DNA of 16,963 nt from Hyphomicrobiales bacterium (GCA_003164375.1 PLTE01000046.1:1-16963), one strand, 5' to 3'; shown: positions 7,465 through 15,072, counted from the first letter of the stretch. The notes: a model not told the origin generated them from the sequence alone. Program-made: numbers and translations.

Positions 7465-8613
7465 ATGATGCTGAAAGAAATCAAGAGACTGCGTTTGGCG
7501 GGTATGACGGCGGCCACGCTGGTGGCCATGCTCGGTGCGATGACAGGCGTGGTCAGCGCTCAGACCACAAAACCCGACGCGGAGACCACAAAGAAAGTCG
7601 AAGCGGCCCAGAAGGCCGAAACGACGCCCGCCAAAGGACAATGGGCGGCCTCGACGCCGTTTCCGATGCCGATGGAGGAGCCGGTCGGCGCGGTCGTCGA
7701 CGGCAAGCTTTATATCATCCAGGGCCTGACCGACGGCGGCTTTCAGCCGATGGGCGTCGTTTACGTCTACGATCCGGCGACCAGGGCCTGGTCGCAAAAG
7801 AGCTCGATGCCCGAGCCCCATGTGCATCACGGCATGACGGCGGCGCTGAACGGCAAGATTTACGTGTTCGGGGGCTTCATGCGGCCCGGTAAAGACATTG
7901 CGTGGCAGCCGGTCAACAATGCGTGGGAATATTCACCCGACACGGATACCTGGAAAGCGATTGCTCCGATTCCGACCAAGCGCGGTGCCGGCGCCGCAGT
8001 TGTCGCCAACGGAAAGATCTACGTGATCGGCGGAGCGACCATCCTGCCGGGCAGCGCCGACCCGGCCATTCGCTTCGATGGCAAACCGCACGACATGTGT
8101 GTCGGGACCAACGAAGAATACGATCCGGCAACGAACAGTTGGCGTTCGCGCGCGCCGCTGCCGACGGCCCGCAATCACTTCCTGGGCGCCGAGGTCAACG
8201 GAAAGATCTATGCCATCGGCGGGCGATTGGGCTCGACCTTCGTGACGCGGTCGAGCAACACCGACGTCAACGAGGAATACGACGTCGCCCAGGATCTATG
8301 GACGACGCGGGCGCAGATGCCGACGGCGCGCAGCGGCGTCGCGGGCGGCGTCCACAACGGCAAGATCTATGTCGGCGGTGGCGAGTTCCAGAACGACAAG
8401 ATCATGGCGGCGTTCCGGGCGTTCGAGGCGTACGATCCGGCGACAAACACCTGGGATCAAAGCTTGCCGCGCATGCGTATTCCGCGCCACGGCTTTGCTG
8501 GAGCGGTCATCGGCGATCAGCTCCACGTTGTCGCAGGCGATATCCAGACCGCCGGTATCCCGGGCGTGACGGCCTATACTGACACGCACGACGTATTTGA
8601 CTTCACGAAATAA
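7465..8613 (+). CDS. Exported Kelch-repeat beta-propeller protein
   Basis: A 382-residue secreted or periplasmic protein. A positively charged start (MMLKEIKRLRLAG) and hydrophobic core end in VVSA before QTTKPD, a signal peptide. A charged, Lys/Glu/Thr-rich linker to about residue 54 follows. Six Kelch-type repeats come next, each with a GK(I/L)YxxxG-like strand (DGKLYIIQG, NGKIYVFGG, NGKIYVIGG, NGKIYAIGG, NGKIYVGGG, and a last diverged GDQLHVVAG). They are separated by YDPATxxW segments, which predicts a six-bladed propeller. GGGAGG lies 6 bases before the ATG at 7465 and 9 before the next in-frame ATG, so either may be used; the ATG at 7459 touches the site and is unlikely. Function is not known. 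Binding, carbohydrate oxidation or sialate mutarotase roles occur in the fold but are not shown here. An intrinsic terminator follows. Confidence 0.9.
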   Translation: MMLKEIKRLRLAGMTAATLVAMLGAMTGVVSAQTTKPDAETTKKVEAAQKAETTPAKGQWAASTPFPMPMEEPVGAVVDGKLYIIQGLTDGGFQPMGVVYVYDPATRAWSQKSSMPEPHVHHGMTAALNGKIYVFGGFMRPGKDIAWQPVNNAWEYSPDTDTWKAIAPIPTKRGAGAAVVANGKIYVIGGATILPGSADPAIRFDGKPHDMCVGTNEEYDPATNSWRSRAPLPTARNHFLGAEVNGKIYAIGGRLGSTFVTRSSNTDVNEEYDVAQDLWTTRAQMPTARSGVAGGVHNGKIYVGGGEFQNDKIMAAFRAFEAYDPATNTWDQSLPRMRIPRHGFAGAVIGDQLHVVAGDIQTAGIPGVTAYTDTHDVFDFTK

Positions 8614-8644
8614 CGACGCGGCGCCGTCATTGATCGACTGTGGA

Positions 8645-8682
8645 TGCACTCCCGACCGCGCCGGTTGGGAGTGCAGTCTTTT
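8645..8682 (+). terminator. Intrinsic terminator of the Kelch gene
   Basis: TGCACTCCC (8645-8653) pairs perfectly with GGGAGTGCA (8667-8675). A G-T wobble and a further ACCG/CGGT pairing extend the stem to about 14 bp around a 3-base loop, followed by GTCTTTT. It ends the plus-strand unit just before the convergent minus-strand decarboxylase gene. There is no T-run on the other strand, so it is probably one-directional. Confidence 0.85.
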
Positions 8683-8704
8683 ACATGCGAGATTTGCGGA
8701 GCGA

Positions 8705-9319
8705 TTAGGCTTCGAGCGCGCCGCCGCGGCCGGTGCCGAGCCCCTTCATGAAGCGGCTACGAATAAGCGCCGGGTCGCGCGGGGTTTGGCCCTTGCCGGC
8801 CTCGTCGTCGATTTTGGCTGCCAACAAAATCGGCCCGCCGCCGTCGAAGCGGCGGTCGAGCAACTGCTCGAAATGCGCTTCGTCGCGCACCCATTCGCTC
8901 GCGGCGATGCCGGCACCGCGCGCCACCGCGACGATGTCGGTCACCCCGCCGGTCGCCGTCAGCTGCTTGCCGGTGATCTGATAGATGCCGTTGTCCCAGA
9001 TGACGATGGTGAGATTGCGCGGCTTCATGGTGGCGATGGTGGAGAGGCAGCCAAGTCCCATCAGGATCGAGCCGTCGCCTTCGAGCGCGATGACGCCGCG
9101 GTCCGGCTGCGCCAGCGCGACGCCGAGCGCGATCGGGCAGGCCAGTCCCATGCTGCCGAGCATGTAGAAATTCTGCGGTCGATGGCCGGCCGCGAACAGA
9201 TCGAAATTGGTGTTGCCGATGCCGGCGACCACCGCCTCGTCGTGCTTGAGCCTTTGCACCAGCAGCTTAGTCAGCGCCGTGCGGTTGAGAATTTTCGCCG
9301 CAGCCCGGTCGTTCGACAC
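8705..9319 (-). CDS. Split ThDP decarboxylase, pyrophosphate-binding subunit (ComE-like)
   Basis: A 204-residue subunit carrying the C-terminal half of a thiamine-diphosphate enzyme, similar to sulfopyruvate or phosphonopyruvate decarboxylase beta chains. The cofactor motif is evident: GDGS (81-84) through WDNGIY (108-113), with the preceding LGSMGLACPIALGVALA that is typical of this group. It pairs with the alpha chain encoded 10 bp upstream to form the active site at their interface and would decarboxylate a 2-oxoacid in the cytoplasm. The start is GTG with AGAGGA 5 bases upstream. Family knowledge supports '2-oxoacid decarboxylase'; the exact substrate (sulfopyruvate, phosphonopyruvate or another) is not determined. 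In this context an oxo acid made from an imported amide is the natural guess. Confidence 0.88.
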   Translation of the reverse strand: MSNDRAAAKILNRTALTKLLVQRLKHDEAVVAGIGNTNFDLFAAGHRPQNFYMLGSMGLACPIALGVALAQPDRGVIALEGDGSILMGLGCLSTIATMKPRNLTIVIWDNGIYQITGKQLTATGGVTDIVAVARGAGIAASEWVRDEAHFEQLLDRRFDGGGPILLAAKIDDEAGKGQTPRDPALIRSRFMKGLGTGRGGALEA

Positions 9320-9329
9320 TTTGGTCCTC

Positions 9330-9857
9330 TCACAGTTTCAACTTGGCGCGCGCCGCCGGATTGCCGCCTGTCAACAGCGGCGACAGAATGAAGGCGACAG
9401 GCGCCTGCGTCGAGAAAGCCTGCTTGATCGATGAGTCGACGATAAACGGCATGGTGATTTCGTCGGTCAGCGTGTGGTGAGTGATGCCGAGTGCGTCGAG
9501 CGTCGGCCGCATGGTGCGCGCCACCAGCGACTGTCCGATGTTGAATTCGCCCATGGTGCCGCGCTCGGAGATCACCATGATCGCCGGGATCTGGTAGGGC
9601 ACGGTGAGCGAGGCAAGCGCATTGGCGATCAGCGCAAAGCCCGACGTCTGCATCATCACCGCGCCGCGCAGGCCCGCCATATAGGCGCCGGTCACGGTGC
9701 CGATCGCCTCATCCTCGCGCGTCGCGCCGACCGAAAGAAAATAATTGTCGGCATTGACGCCGGTGAGCAGCGGCGTGAGCACATTGTCCGGCACATAGGT
9801 GATGAGGCGGACGTCGTTGTCCTTCAACAGGCCAAGGAGCGTGTCGGACCAGGTCAT
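9330..9857 (-). CDS. Split ThDP decarboxylase, PYR-domain subunit (ComD-like)
   Basis: A 175-residue subunit with the N-terminal pyrimidine-binding domain of a thiamine-diphosphate decarboxylase. Motifs include TYVPDNVLTPLL near the N-terminus, the GATREDEAIG segment with the acidic residue (Glu48 or Glu50) that activates the cofactor aminopyrimidine, and MQTSGFALIANAL, close to the QNSGLGN of ComD proteins. It forms the alpha half of the enzyme whose beta half is encoded 10 bp downstream. GAAGGGA lies about 5 bases before the ATG. A 207-bp gap separates it from the ABC permease gene upstream, so it could have its own promoter or be reached by read-through of the transporter operon. Confidence 0.88.
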   Translation of the reverse strand: MTWSDTLLGLLKDNDVRLITYVPDNVLTPLLTGVNADNYFLSVGATREDEAIGTVTGAYMAGLRGAVMMQTSGFALIANALASLTVPYQIPAIMVISERGTMGEFNIGQSLVARTMRPTLDALGITHHTLTDEITMPFIVDSSIKQAFSTQAPVAFILSPLLTGGNPAARAKLKL

Positions 9858-9951
9858 TTCATCCCTTCGGGCTGCGGCCTTGGTGACTGGCCACCTTTAT
9901 GACTGACATGACGATTGGCCCAGCCAAGGCCAAGCGTAACGGTGGGCTAGA

Positions 9952-9981
9952 TATATCGACCGGCGCGGGTAGGCTGCGCAA
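9952..9981 (-). promoter_or_regulatory. Possible promoter for the ThDP decarboxylase pair
   Basis: Within the 207-bp gap between the permease and decarboxylase genes, the minus strand shows TTGCGC (9981-9976) and GATATA (9957-9952) separated by 18 bp. This is an acceptable sigma-70-like pair and lies about 95 bp before the ATG. The rest of the gap shows no open gene. The overlapping 168-codon frame there is antisense-type shadow coding without family features. Confidence 0.3.
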
Positions 9982-10064
9982 CAAGAAAATGGCGGGAGCC
10001 TTGCTACGGGACGGACGCGTGGCAAAGACTCGCGGCGTGGGCAGTACGAAATGACGTCCGACGG

Positions 10065-10913
10065 TCACGAGCGGGTGTCGATATCCATGCCGCCGCGCAA
10101 GGCCCAACCGGTCATACGCCGTTCGATAGCGCCGGCGACCGCGTACATGGCGATGCCCATCGCGCCTGTGACGAGGAGCCCGGCGAAGGCGAGTGGAACC
10201 TCGAAACGTGATGAAGCGACCAGCATGAAGTTGCCGATGCCGGCGTTGGAGCCGACCGTCTCCGCGATGATCGATCCGACGAAAGCGACCGTGATGGCGA
10301 CCTTCAGCGAGGCGAAAAAATAGGGCATCGCGCGCGGCAGGCCGATCTTGCGGATCATCTGCCATTTGCTGGCGCCGAGCGCCCGTAAAACATCCTGCAA
10401 CTCCGGTTCGACGGTTGCGATGCCGGTGGCGACGTTCACGAGAATCGGAAAGAACGAGAGCAGGAATGCGGTGATGATCGCCGGAATAGCGCCGACTCCG
10501 AACCAGATGATCAGGATCGGCACCACCGCCACCTTCGGGATGGTATTGAAACCCACCAAGGCGGGATAAAAGCCGTCATAGATCAACGACGACGAACCGA
10601 TGGCGATGCCGGCGGACAGGCCGAACACAATGGCGAAGAAGAAGCCGATCGCCGTCTCGACGAACGTCTGCCACGCGCTTTGAAGGATCGGCCCACGCCA
10701 ATGCCAACCGGCCGTGAAAATGGCGCTGGGTGAAGGCAGAACGAAGGATTCGATACGAAGCGCGTCGACCAACGCTTGCCAAAGAAGGAACAGCGCGGCG
10801 ATCACGACCCAAGGCAGTACGCGCCGGCCGATCTTTTTGCGCGAGCGCCTGCGACGCCGGGGCGGTGCGGAGTTTGGCGCCGGCGCTCCGGCGGGGACGG
10901 CGGTCTCGCTCAT
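10065..10913 (-). CDS. ABC transporter permease, NitT/TauT (SsuC/TauC) type
   Basis: A 282-residue inner-membrane permease with six or so membrane segments (about 32-50, 82-110, 118-138, 142-164, 205-222, 238-262). The EAA loop that contacts the ATPase is seen at about 170-190 as PELQDVLRALGASKWQMIRKIGLPRA. The cytoplasmic N-terminus is extended and rich in Pro, Ala and Arg (residues 1-31). The start codon overlaps the stop of the ATPase gene in an ATGA, so the two are translationally coupled. With the ATPase and the divergent NMT1-type binding protein it makes a complete importer of the nitrate/sulfonate/taurine/pyrimidine-precursor class. Family membership is firm; the substrate is open. 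Confidence 0.93.
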   Translation of the reverse strand: MSETAVPAGAPAPNSAPPRRRRRSRKKIGRRVLPWVVIAALFLLWQALVDALRIESFVLPSPSAIFTAGWHWRGPILQSAWQTFVETAIGFFFAIVFGLSAGIAIGSSSLIYDGFYPALVGFNTIPKVAVVPILIIWFGVGAIPAIITAFLLSFFPILVNVATGIATVEPELQDVLRALGASKWQMIRKIGLPRAMPYFFASLKVAITVAFVGSIIAETVGSNAGIGNFMLVASSRFEVPLAFAGLLVTGAMGIAMYAVAGAIERRMTGWALRGGMDIDTRS

Positions 10914-11701
10914 GCCACTTCACGCGCGGCGCCGATATGGTCGCGCAAATCCTGCACCAGTCCGACGGCGTAAGGCTCATAGGTCATCGACAACGCGCGC
11001 GGCCGCGGCAATTCGACGGTCCGCTCCGCGATGATGCGACCAGGGCGCGAACTCATGACCAAGATACGATCGGCCAGAAACGCCGCTTCGCGCAGATCAT
11101 GCGTGACCAGTATTACGGTCGGCCGCCGCGCCAGCCACAGTTCCTGCATCGCTAGCCACAATTCCTCGCGGGTGAACATGTCAAGCGCGCCAAACGGCTC
11201 GTCGAGCATCAGCAGCAACGGCTCGTGAATGAGCGCCCGACAGATCGAAGCGCGCTGCTGCATGCCGCCGGACAATTGCCAGGGGAATTTGTCCTCGAAG
11301 CCCTTGAGGCCGACCAGCGCCAGCAAATCGCGTGCCTTGGATTCATATGACGCGCGCTCGCGTCGCAGTTTCGCTGCGTGGGGTTGCGCGATCTCCAGCG
11401 GCAGCATGACATTGTGGAACGTGGTGCGCCACGGCAGCAAGGTCGGGTTCTGGAACGCCATGCCGGTAATGGACAACGGGCCATCGACCTCCTTGCCGTT
11501 GACGATGACGCCCCCTTTGGACGGCGGCCACAAACCGGTCACCACCTTCATCAGCGTCGACTTGCCGCAACCGGACGGGCCGACGACGGCGACAAACTCG
11601 CCGCGGTCCACCCGCATCGTTGCATCCTGCAAAGCGAGCGTACCGTCGTCGTCTTCGCCGTAGCGTAGCGACACCTCAAAAAGTTCTACGAAGCTCTTCA
11701 T
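10910..11701 (-). CDS. ABC transporter ATP-binding protein, NitT/TauT (SsuB/TauB) type
   Basis: A 263-residue ATPase with all nucleotide-binding motifs intact: Walker A GPSGCGKST (41-49), Q-loop Gln84 in MAFQNPTLLPW, signature LSGGMQQR (143-150), Walker B LLLMLDEP (162-169) with the D-loop GALD, and switch His201 (VTHDLREA). AFQNPTLLPWRT and SSRPGRI are typical of SsuB/TauB-like proteins. It energises the permease encoded by the overlapping downstream gene. The acetamidase/formamidase gene ends 31 bp upstream, which supports one operon. No strong Shine-Dalgarno was seen before the ATG. Confidence 0.95.
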   Translation of the reverse strand: MKSFVELFEVSLRYGEDDDGTLALQDATMRVDRGEFVAVVGPSGCGKSTLMKVVTGLWPPSKGGVIVNGKEVDGPLSITGMAFQNPTLLPWRTTFHNVMLPLEIAQPHAAKLRRERASYESKARDLLALVGLKGFEDKFPWQLSGGMQQRASICRALIHEPLLLMLDEPFGALDMFTREELWLAMQELWLARRPTVILVTHDLREAAFLADRILVMSSRPGRIIAERTVELPRPRALSMTYEPYAVGLVQDLRDHIGAAREVA

Positions 11702-11732
11702 CGCAACTCGCGCGCCGTCGCCGGCTTCGCGC

Positions 11733-12713
11733 TCACGCCGGCTTCTGCAGAATCGACTTGGCCAACATGGCGTGGACGCCTTTGACGTTATTCACCGTCT
11801 GCGTGACGTGCAGGTCGCAGGCAAAGCTGCACAGCGCATAGGCCTCGTCCTTGTGGATGCCGGTCAGCGCGACGATCCAATCGATCATCTGCTTGAGCGC
11901 CTGTTTGGCGGCGTCATCGAGATCGCAGTCCAATCCAAAGGCGATCAGATGCGTCGGCGTCTCGGCGCGCGGCAACTTCCAGCCCAAATCCTTGCGTACC
12001 TTGAATTCAAACTTTCCCGTGAGCGACGTTTCGATCGCGGTGCCGTCGACTTCGCCGTGTCCCTGCGCGGCGTGACCGTCGCCGGTCGAAAACAGGGCGC
12101 CGTCGTTCCAGACCGGCAAAAAGATGGTGCTGCCGGCGGTCAAGTCCTTGCAGTCGAGATTGCCGCCGAACTCGCGCGGCTCTTTGCTATTCTGTTTGCC
12201 AAAGGCCTTCGGCGGCGCCACCGCGAGCTGGCCGAAGAACGGCGCAAGCGGCACCTTGAGGCCGGACGGCATGGTCGCCAGTTTGTTGGCGCGATCGAGC
12301 GCCACATGAATGATGCGATAGTAATTAAATTCGTCAGGCAGCGTGCCGCCATACGAACGGAACAGGTTGAATCCCCAATCCTGCCGCATCTCGATGTCGA
12401 GAATCTTGACCTCAAGCACGTCGCCCACGACCGCGTCCTTGATGCAAATGGGGCCGGTCAGAATGTGATTGCCGCTGCCGCGCTTGGCCTTTTGATGGAT
12501 GAGCTTGATATCGTCCAACGGTTTAAAGGGCGAATCTTGCGGCATCCATTCCGGATTGCCGGAGACGCATTCGATGACAACGCGATCGCCGGAATCGATA
12601 GTAAGTACCGGCGGCAGGCTGCCGTCGAAAAAGCCCCAATGGACCGTGTCCGGCAACGACCGCAAAAGGTGCGTTTGCACCGCGGCCTCGTTCGCGCTCA
12701 AAGGCTTGTTCAT
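11733..12713 (-). CDS. Acetamidase/formamidase family protein
   Basis: A 326-residue amidase of the FmdA/AmdA acetamidase/formamidase family, which hydrolyses short amides to the acid and ammonia. Recognisable parts: HWGFFDGSLPPVLTIDSGDRVVIECVSG at about 25-52, TGPICIKDAVVGDVLEVKILDI, the GGNLDCKDLTAGSTIFLPVWNDGALFSTGDGHAAQGHGEVDGTAIE core (183-228), in which GDGHAAQGHGE is the family hallmark, and DEAYALCSFACDLHVTQTVN near the C-terminus. No signal peptide, so cytoplasmic. AGGGA lies upstream of the ATG. It sits between the deacetylase-like gene (34 bp) and the transporter ATPase gene (31 bp), so it most likely acts on the imported compound or on a product of it. Whether the substrate is formamide itself or a larger amide is not determined. 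Confidence 0.92.
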   Translation of the reverse strand: MNKPLSANEAAVQTHLLRSLPDTVHWGFFDGSLPPVLTIDSGDRVVIECVSGNPEWMPQDSPFKPLDDIKLIHQKAKRGSGNHILTGPICIKDAVVGDVLEVKILDIEMRQDWGFNLFRSYGGTLPDEFNYYRIIHVALDRANKLATMPSGLKVPLAPFFGQLAVAPPKAFGKQNSKEPREFGGNLDCKDLTAGSTIFLPVWNDGALFSTGDGHAAQGHGEVDGTAIETSLTGKFEFKVRKDLGWKLPRAETPTHLIAFGLDCDLDDAAKQALKQMIDWIVALTGIHKDEAYALCSFACDLHVTQTVNNVKGVHAMLAKSILQKPA

Positions 12714-12747
12714 GGTGCGATATCCCTGTTCTGGTGGCGTCGCCGTT

Positions 12748-13668
12748 TCAGCCTCCCGGGATGATTCCGGGTTTCAAGCCGAAGCAATATTCGGCGATTT
12801 CTCCGGCGCGGGTGAACCAGACGCGGTCGGCGTGCTTGTGTTCGACACAGTGCTTGATGGCTTGGCGCAACGGCCGCAATCGGAACGGTTGGCCGACGAT
12901 GAAGCCATGCAGCGACAGTGCGAATACCAGCGGTTGGTGTTCGCTCGCCTCCAACAGCTCCTCGAACTGATCGACGATCATATCGGCGAATTCTCGTCCG
13001 GAATGATCGCGGGCGACCAGCGTGCCGGCGTCGTTGAGCTCCAATGGATAGGGCACGGAGAGCAGCGGCCCCGCGCGCGTGCGCATCCAAATCGGCTGGT
13101 CGTCGAACGGCCAATCGAGCAGAAAGGTGTAGCCGGCTTCCTTCAATAGATCGGGCGTGACATTTGACTCGACCGCGCCGGGTCCCATCCAGCCGGTCGG
13201 ACGCACTCCGATATATTTCTCGATGACCTCGGTGACTTCTTTGATGGCCCGCGCTTCGTCGTCTTCCCAGAGTCCCTTCAATAGTTCCGCATTGGTGCGG
13301 CCATGGCCGCAGACGTCGTCGCCGCGCTGCCTGATCTTTTCGATGATATCGGGATAATGATAGCACACGGCGCTGTTGAGCAGAATTGTCGCCGGCAGTT
13401 TCAGTTCGTCGAGAATTTCAAACAGCCGCCAGTTACCGATCCGGTTGCCATAATCGCGCCAGGCCCAATTGCGGGATGTTTGCGGGCCGCCGCGGTTGGT
13501 CGGATCCATGCCGAGGCCGGCGCCGAAGGCGAAATGCTCGATATTCAAAGCGATGTAAAACGCCAACCGTTTGCCGCCAGGCCACGTGTAGCCGGGCCGC
13601 TGCGTGATATTGAGATGATCGTAACGCCCATGACTCGGCAGCCTAAGATAACTCGGCAACTTCGGCAT
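12748..13668 (-). CDS. Polysaccharide deacetylase-like (NodB/PuuE fold) hydrolase
   Basis: A 306-residue protein with the NodB-type deformed barrel. Its pattern is that of the PuuE (allantoinase)-like branch and not of chitin deacetylases: LAFYIALNIEHF (36-46) replaces the Asp-Asp metal motif, GHGRTNAELL (121-130) replaces HSxxH, and LSLHGFIVGQPFRLRPLRQAI (251-271) gives the third motif with His254. WMGPG at 160-164 is the family's WxxPG motif. Such enzymes hydrolyse C-N bonds of ureides, imides or formyl-amides; PuuE is reported to work without a metal, and the altered ligands here agree with that. An AGGAG site 7 bases before the ATG supports the start. It is the first gene of the operon with the amidase and ABC transporter, divergent from the binding protein. 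Confidence 0.88.
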   Translation of the reverse strand: MPKLPSYLRLPSHGRYDHLNITQRPGYTWPGGKRLAFYIALNIEHFAFGAGLGMDPTNRGGPQTSRNWAWRDYGNRIGNWRLFEILDELKLPATILLNSAVCYHYPDIIEKIRQRGDDVCGHGRTNAELLKGLWEDDEARAIKEVTEVIEKYIGVRPTGWMGPGAVESNVTPDLLKEAGYTFLLDWPFDDQPIWMRTRAGPLLSVPYPLELNDAGTLVARDHSGREFADMIVDQFEELLEASEHQPLVFALSLHGFIVGQPFRLRPLRQAIKHCVEHKHADRVWFTRAGEIAEYCFGLKPGIIPGG

Positions 13669-13825
13669 ATTTTCTCCTGGGGGACTGCGGCTTGGATCCG
13701 GCGGTTTGTGAAGATTCTGTGGCGAGCGACTACGAAGTGCAGCGTGTGACTAGCGTTGAGGCACAGCCGAATTCCATTTGCCCGCCGCGACGGCATCAGC
13801 CTCGTGATGCGTCTTCGTGCGTGCA

Positions 13826-13854
13826 ACCATCGTGCCAGGGCACGTTTCTTGCAA
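13826..13854 (-). promoter_or_regulatory. Candidate promoter of the deacetylase-amidase-transporter operon with embedded palindrome
   Basis: On the minus strand TTGCAA (13854-13849) and GATGGT (13831-13826) are spaced by 17 bp. The spacer holds the 14-bp palindrome described in the next entry. The -10 is weak, and the leader to the first start codon would be about 150 bp. Confidence 0.3.
13831..13844. promoter_or_regulatory. Candidate operator palindrome in the divergent region
   Basis: CGTGCCAGGGCACG is a perfect 6+2+6 inverted repeat placed 44 bp before the binding-protein start and between possible -35 and -10 elements of the opposite operon. The site could control both directions. No regulator gene lies beside it, so the factor would be encoded elsewhere. 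Confidence 0.4.
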
Positions 13855-13887
13855 AGTCATGAGCACAGCAAGATGAGGAGCTGAGCG

Positions 13888-14988
13888 ATGGCAGCGAGCG
13901 GCATCGATGCGATCCGGCGCCATGGATCGAGCGCGAAAAGCGGGAATATGACCGATACCGCATACGCGACCCGGCGCGCCGTCCTGTTCGGCGCCGTATG
14001 CGCTCCGTTCATGGCCGCGATGCCGTGGGATCGCGCGCGCGCCGAGACTAAAAACGTCAAGTTGATGATGGATTGGATAATTCAAGGCACGCATGCGCCG
14101 TTTTTCATCGCGCAGCAGCGCGGCTATTTCAAAGATGCCGGGGTCATCGTCGACGCTATTGACGCCGGCAAAGGGGCGACCAACGTAGCGGTCAGCGTTG
14201 CCGGCGGCGCCTACCAATTCGGCTGGGTCGATTTGCCGTCGATGATCCGCTTTAATGCGATTAACCCGTCGTCGCCGCTCATTGCGGTCTATATCAGCTT
14301 TGACGATACGCCGCTCGCGGTGGTGACTCGTGCCGACGCCGGCATCCGCAAGCCGGCAGATCTTAACGGCAAAAAAATCGCCGGCGGCCCCGGGACTGCG
14401 GTTCATGATACGATTTCGATTCTGTTGAAGGCCGCGCATGCCGAGAACGTCAACGTCGATTGGGTCAACGTCCAGCCGCAACTGTTCGGTCCGATGCTCA
14501 AGCGCGGCGACGTCGACGGCACCGGAGGTTTTACCAATTCGAACGTCCCGGCTGCGCTCGACGTCGGTTTTCAGCTGAAGGATCTTTTCGTCCTCAAATA
14601 TTCGGACTTCGGCGCCAACATGTACGGACTGACGCTGGTGACTACCAAGAAGTTCGCCGACGAGAATCCGGAGACCGTCCGCGGCGTTGTTGCCGCGCTC
14701 AATCACGGCACCAAGGACACAATCGCCGATCCGGACGCGGCGCTCGCGATAATGAAGGAGCGCGATCCGATGATGAAGATGGATATCGAAAAGGTTCGCC
14801 TCGCGCTGGCGCTCGAACTGACCAAGACCGATCATGTTGTCGAGAACGGGCTGAGCGTCGTGGATCCGAAAAAGCTCCAGTTCACGATCGACGCGATCAA
14901 CGACGCTTACAAGCTTCCAGTCGAACCCGACCCGGCGACCGTCTATTCGGAGAAATTTCTGCCGCCATTGTCGCAGCGTAAGCTGTAA
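13888..14988 (+). CDS. ABC transporter substrate-binding protein, NMT1/THI5-like (NitT/TauT)
   Basis: A 366-residue exported binding protein of the SsuA/TauA/NMT1-THI5 class. After the signal, LMMDWIIQGTHAPFFIAQQRGYFKDAGVIVDAIDAGKGATNVAVSVAGGAYQFGWVD is the family's opening pattern (about 59-115), and KPADLNGKKIAG (ADLxGKxIA) follows near 155. The export signal has an Arg-Arg pair (ATRRAVLFGA, residues 29-30), so Tat export is possible, with cleavage after RARA. GAGGAG lies 7 bases before the ATG at 13888; an ATG at 13948 would give a more normal signal length but has a poor ribosome site. The gene is divergent from the ABC permease/ATPase operon, completing the importer. THI5-like proteins bind pyrimidines, nitrate or sulfonates; this ligand is unknown. 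Confidence 0.92.
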   Translation: MAASGIDAIRRHGSSAKSGNMTDTAYATRRAVLFGAVCAPFMAAMPWDRARAETKNVKLMMDWIIQGTHAPFFIAQQRGYFKDAGVIVDAIDAGKGATNVAVSVAGGAYQFGWVDLPSMIRFNAINPSSPLIAVYISFDDTPLAVVTRADAGIRKPADLNGKKIAGGPGTAVHDTISILLKAAHAENVNVDWVNVQPQLFGPMLKRGDVDGTGGFTNSNVPAALDVGFQLKDLFVLKYSDFGANMYGLTLVTTKKFADENPETVRGVVAALNHGTKDTIADPDAALAIMKERDPMMKMDIEKVRLALALELTKTDHVVENGLSVVDPKKLQFTIDAINDAYKLPVEPDPATVYSEKFLPPLSQRKL

Positions 14989-15072
14989 TCTTCGCTTTCA
15001 GTCCCGCCGCCAGACGGCTAGTTTCAAGCCGGCAGGCTAATTGCCCGCGCGAGGCCACATCTTCGCGCGACG

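Noticed and set aside
8705..9857. Calling the split ThDP enzyme sulfopyruvate decarboxylase outright.
   Set aside because: Similarity supports the ComD/ComE-type architecture, but no sulfonate or coenzyme M genes are nearby and the substrate residues cannot be judged by eye.
9859..10365. A 168-codon minus-strand frame spanning the permease-decarboxylase gap.
   Set aside because: It overlaps the permease C-terminus in another frame, and its translation is Arg/His-rich without motifs.
11772..12764. A 330-codon plus-strand open frame.
   Set aside because: It is antisense to the acetamidase/formamidase gene, whose family motifs are unmistakable; the plus-strand product has no recognisable domain.
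13750..14835. A 361-codon minus-strand open frame antisense to the binding-protein gene.
   Set aside because: It mirrors a clear NMT1/THI5-like gene on the plus strand, has Arg/His/Asp-rich composition typical of antisense frames in GC-rich DNA, and shows no family motif.
15006..15018. Small stem GCCG/CGGC after the binding-protein stop as a terminator.
   Set aside because: The stem is only 4 bp and the following T-run is three bases, too weak to support.
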